DNA of 64,000 nucleotides, from NCBI GenBank assembly GCA_943787465.1, contig CALSMN010000004.1, positions 186,001-250,000 of the forward strand. Direction: 5' to 3'. Under the pieces are notes generated by a model. That model was not told the DNA's origin, made no database searches, and was given only the letters and a program-made list of their open reading frames with translations. A program made the translations under genes and the position numbers. Shown here piece after piece: positions 61,332 to 64,000 of this stretch; the stretch's first letter is position 1, and the number at the start of each line of letters is the position of its first letter. The stretch is from an uncultured Bacteroidia bacterium (lineage in GTDB: Bacteria; Bacteroidota; Bacteroidia; NS11-12g; UBA9320).

Positions 61332-62326
61332 GTAAATACATTCATATATCATTCATACTACTTTGCCTCGGTTGTTTTAGACCTGATGAATATTTACCTA
61401 AAATCGATTCCCAAAAACTAAATACTTCCATTGAATTAAGTCAAGCAAACTATTATATTCAACTTGATTATCCTTCCACATTAAATCGTAATCCCAATCT
61501 AAAATGGCAATTAAAATTTGAAAATTCTTCCCATGAATGGGGAATTTACACTAACTCAGCTACACCAATAAAAATATGGAATACTCAATTAAATAGATAC
61601 GATAAAATTGATTCAAATATTCTTAATCAAGGTATTCCAAAATATGATCGCATTCTCCCTAATGCCATGCAAAGTGCCATTGGTCAGTGGGGTGATTTCA
61701 GTTTCTTAACCCCTGAATCATTCAAAGATGTATATATTATATCATGGAATGATGATACTTCCAACCAGTATTACAAATTCCAACTTTTAGATGTGTTAAT
61801 CGATAAAACATACCGTTTTAAATATGGTCCTCTCAACGAAAAAGAAGGTGAGATAAGCGAAATCACTAAAGATCCTAATTTTCTTTATTCCTATTTTAAC
61901 TTATCTGAAAAAAAAAGTATCTCATTTGTTGAATATCCAATTAATTTATGGGATTTCCAGTTGCATTATCAAATAGACTCTATCTCGAAAAACTCTAAAA
62001 TACCCTATTCATTAACTCAGAATCGTGATTTGGGATTATTCCCAATGGTATCATTTAATCACCAAAAAGTAACCGTGTATCTAGATACTTTAACTGCATT
62101 TGAAGATATAAACTATTTTCATGCAAAGAATCTTCCTTTCTATGAGGCAAAACACATAAGAGGAGTCTTTTTTGATTGGGACCCTATTCTTAATCTAATT
62201 CGTAAAAATCCGAAACATCAACTTATCATTAAAAAAGAGGACAACTATTTTGCCATACGTGCCCTTACCCTCGAAGGAAAAGACTTTGATAATTTGTCTA
62301 TAGAGCTAGAAATTAAAAAACTTTAA
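61328..62326 (+). CDS. HmuY-like lipoprotein (start reassigned to TTG 61328, overlapping the receptor stop as TTGA)
   Basis: LSKYIHISFILLCLGC lipobox; YYIQLDYPSTLNRNPNLKWQLKFENSSHEWGIYTNSATPIKIWNT; AIGQWGDF; LWDFQLHYQ...LFPMVSFNHQKVTVYLDT. Confidence 0.65.
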   Translation: MSKYIHISFILLCLGCFRPDEYLPKIDSQKLNTSIELSQANYYIQLDYPSTLNRNPNLKWQLKFENSSHEWGIYTNSATPIKIWNTQLNRYDKIDSNILNQGIPKYDRILPNAMQSAIGQWGDFSFLTPESFKDVYIISWNDDTSNQYYKFQLLDVLIDKTYRFKYGPLNEKEGEISEITKDPNFLYSYFNLSEKKSISFVEYPINLWDFQLHYQIDSISKNSKIPYSLTQNRDLGLFPMVSFNHQKVTVYLDTLTAFEDINYFHAKNLPFYEAKHIRGVFFDWDPILNLIRKNPKHQLIIKKEDNYFAIRALTLEGKDFDNLSIELEIKKL

Positions 62327-63723
62327 CTAAAGGAAAAGTCCGCCTTTTCAAAAGTACCTGAACTCATGAGTAATATGTTATTCCCTGCTCGGAACGAAGC
62401 ATTCACTTTGGCTTGCAACTGAGCTACATCATGAATAATCCTTACATCACCGAAACAAGTTTGCACATAAGATGCATCCAAATATTCCATTTTTTTGTGC
62501 GTAAAAATGGTGTCATTATAAAAAATAATTGCCTCATCTGCAGCCTTCATTGTGTTTTTATATAGCGGAATAAAATCCTTGGTTAAACTACTAAATGTAT
62601 GCAATTCAAAAACGGCTAAAAGCCTACCCGAATGCGTTTCTTTAATAGCCTCAGTGGTTGCTTTTAACTTACTTGGAGAATGAGCAAAATCTCGATAAAC
62701 AACCTGTCCATTAAGATCTATAATTTTTTCCATTCGACGACCAGCGCCAGTAAAATCAAAAGCAGCAGTATAAAAATCATGGCCTGAAATTCCTATCTTT
62801 CCACAGACTTTTTGAGCAGCACACAAATTTTCTAAATTGTGTTTTCCTACAATTGAAAGAGGATACCATTGACCCTCAAAGTATAAATTGGTCCCAGTTG
62901 GGGTATTTTTAAACATAGGAGTATTATAGGTTTGGTTTGATGTACCCGTTTTTATACTTAACTGCGAAATATGTTCATCTTTTTCAAACCAAAAAAAATG
63001 TCCGTCTTCAGTATGACTATCCATATACCTTAAAAAAGTGTCCAGATATAAATCAAATGTTGGAAAAACATTTATATGGTCGTAGGCAATTCCTGTAATT
63101 ATTGAAATATGAGGATTGTACCAAAGAAATTTAGATTTCATATCTAATGGTGAACTCAAATATTCATCCCCTTCGATAATGATCAGTGGGGCATCTGAAA
63201 TCCTTACAGAAAGATCAAAACCATCAATAGAGGATCCTACAAGATAATCAAAATCGAGATTATGTTTCGATAACACATGCATGATCATGGCTGTTGTTGT
63301 TGTTTTACCATGGCTACCTGCAATAACAATTCGTTTTTTATCACGACTTTCTGATGCGATAAATTCTGGGAATGATTGTATCAATATACCCAATTCTCTT
63401 GCCTTTAATAACTCCGGATTATCTTCTTTTGCATGCATCCCCAATATGATTATATCTATATCTGAGGTTATAACATCTGTATTCCAACCCATAGATGGAA
63501 GCAAGTTGTGGTTATCCAAATTGGTCTTGGCTGGATCATAGATAATGTCATCAGATCCCGAAACCTGAAAACCTTTTTGTTTAAGCGCTATAGCAAGATT
63601 GTGCATTATCGCACCTCCAATTGCTATCAAATGAATACGTTTCAATTCTCTATCATTTACAGGTTTATGATTAGCGAATTTATTGAGAAATCCGTTTAAA
63701 AGATAAACTTGAACACGTAACAT
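62323..63723 (-). CDS. mpl: Mpl-type Mur ligase (UDP-N-acetylmuramate : murein peptide ligase-like)
   Basis: RIHLIAIGGAIMHNLAIALKQKGFQVSGSDDIIYDP; IVIAGSHGKTTTTAMI; IEGDEYLSSPLDMKSKFLWY; DFAHSPSKLKATTEAIKE. Confidence 0.88.
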   Translation of the reverse strand: MLRVQVYLLNGFLNKFANHKPVNDRELKRIHLIAIGGAIMHNLAIALKQKGFQVSGSDDIIYDPAKTNLDNHNLLPSMGWNTDVITSDIDIIILGMHAKEDNPELLKARELGILIQSFPEFIASESRDKKRIVIAGSHGKTTTTAMIMHVLSKHNLDFDYLVGSSIDGFDLSVRISDAPLIIIEGDEYLSSPLDMKSKFLWYNPHISIITGIAYDHINVFPTFDLYLDTFLRYMDSHTEDGHFFWFEKDEHISQLSIKTGTSNQTYNTPMFKNTPTGTNLYFEGQWYPLSIVGKHNLENLCAAQKVCGKIGISGHDFYTAAFDFTGAGRRMEKIIDLNGQVVYRDFAHSPSKLKATTEAIKETHSGRLLAVFELHTFSSLTKDFIPLYKNTMKAADEAIIFYNDTIFTHKKMEYLDASYVQTCFGDVRIIHDVAQLQAKVNASFRAGNNILLMSSGTFEKADFSFS

Positions 63724-63784
63724 TTGATTAGTGGCTCTTTTTGTTTACATACAATTAAATTAATTAATGGCTTAATTTGCATTT

Positions 63785-64000
63785 ATGGTATCCATCATTT
63801 TACCCATTTTCAATGAAGAGAAAGGATTAGAATCTTTCGTGAAAGTATTATATGATGTCATCAAAGACAAAGTAAATAAATTTGAAATACTATTGGTGAA
63901 TGACGGCAGTTCTGATGAATCGTTGACTATAATTAAATCTCTAAGTACTGATTATAGTGAAATAAAATATATAAATCTAAGTAGAAATTTTGGACATCAA
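63785..64000 (+). CDS. Glycosyltransferase family 2, partial, runs off the right edge
   Basis: Hand translation: MVSIILPIFNEEKGLESFVKVLYDVIKDKVNKFEILLVNDGSSDESLTIIKSLSTDYSEIKYINLSRNFGHQ. Confidence 0.9.
   Translation, partial: MVSIILPIFNEEKGLESFVKVLYDVIKDKVNKFEILLVNDGSSDESLTIIKSLSTDYSEIKYINLSRNFGHQ

Noticed and set aside
1-64000. CRISPR arrays, prophage, IS elements, tRNA/rRNA genes
   Set aside because: No regularly spaced repeats, transposase/integrase motifs or tRNA/rRNA-like segments were noticed on reading; subtle ncRNAs cannot be excluded without covariance searches.

Overview
The window is a Bacteroidota-type chromosomal segment. It is AT-rich and has TAnnTTTG -7 promoter boxes, T9SS C-terminal sorting domains and a PorV/PorQ-family protein. 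Most of it is core genome: rplM-rpsI-rpsB-tsf followed by an intrinsic terminator and pyrH, plus dcd, dnaG, sucD, sucA, pdhB, mfd, murQ, mpl, a MATE exporter and kynU. I saw no CRISPR array, rRNA, tRNA, IS element or prophage. Two accessory metal-handling islands stand out. (1) 29.3-35.0 kb looks like a copper-acquisition operon: a Cys-pair mini-protein, a TonB receptor with a CC plug motif, an HMA-MauE/DoxX fusion, an MbnP-like lipoprotein, an MbnH/MauG-like di-heme protein, and an HMA protein with a Cys-rich tail. No methanobactin biosynthesis genes are visible. (2) 55.5-62.3 kb is a Tro-type Mn/Zn/Fe ABC operon in which a DtxR/MntR-like regulator is fused to the C-terminus of a permease, followed by a TonB receptor and a HmuY-like lipoprotein. 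Other points: a frameshift splitting a lamin-tail protein, several transcripts predicted to be leaderless or nearly so, a lipoprotein MsrB-MsrA fusion, a RimB-like/RimK fusion, and a stand-alone MetH homocysteine-binding module. All family calls were made by eye from sequence motifs; no searches were run.
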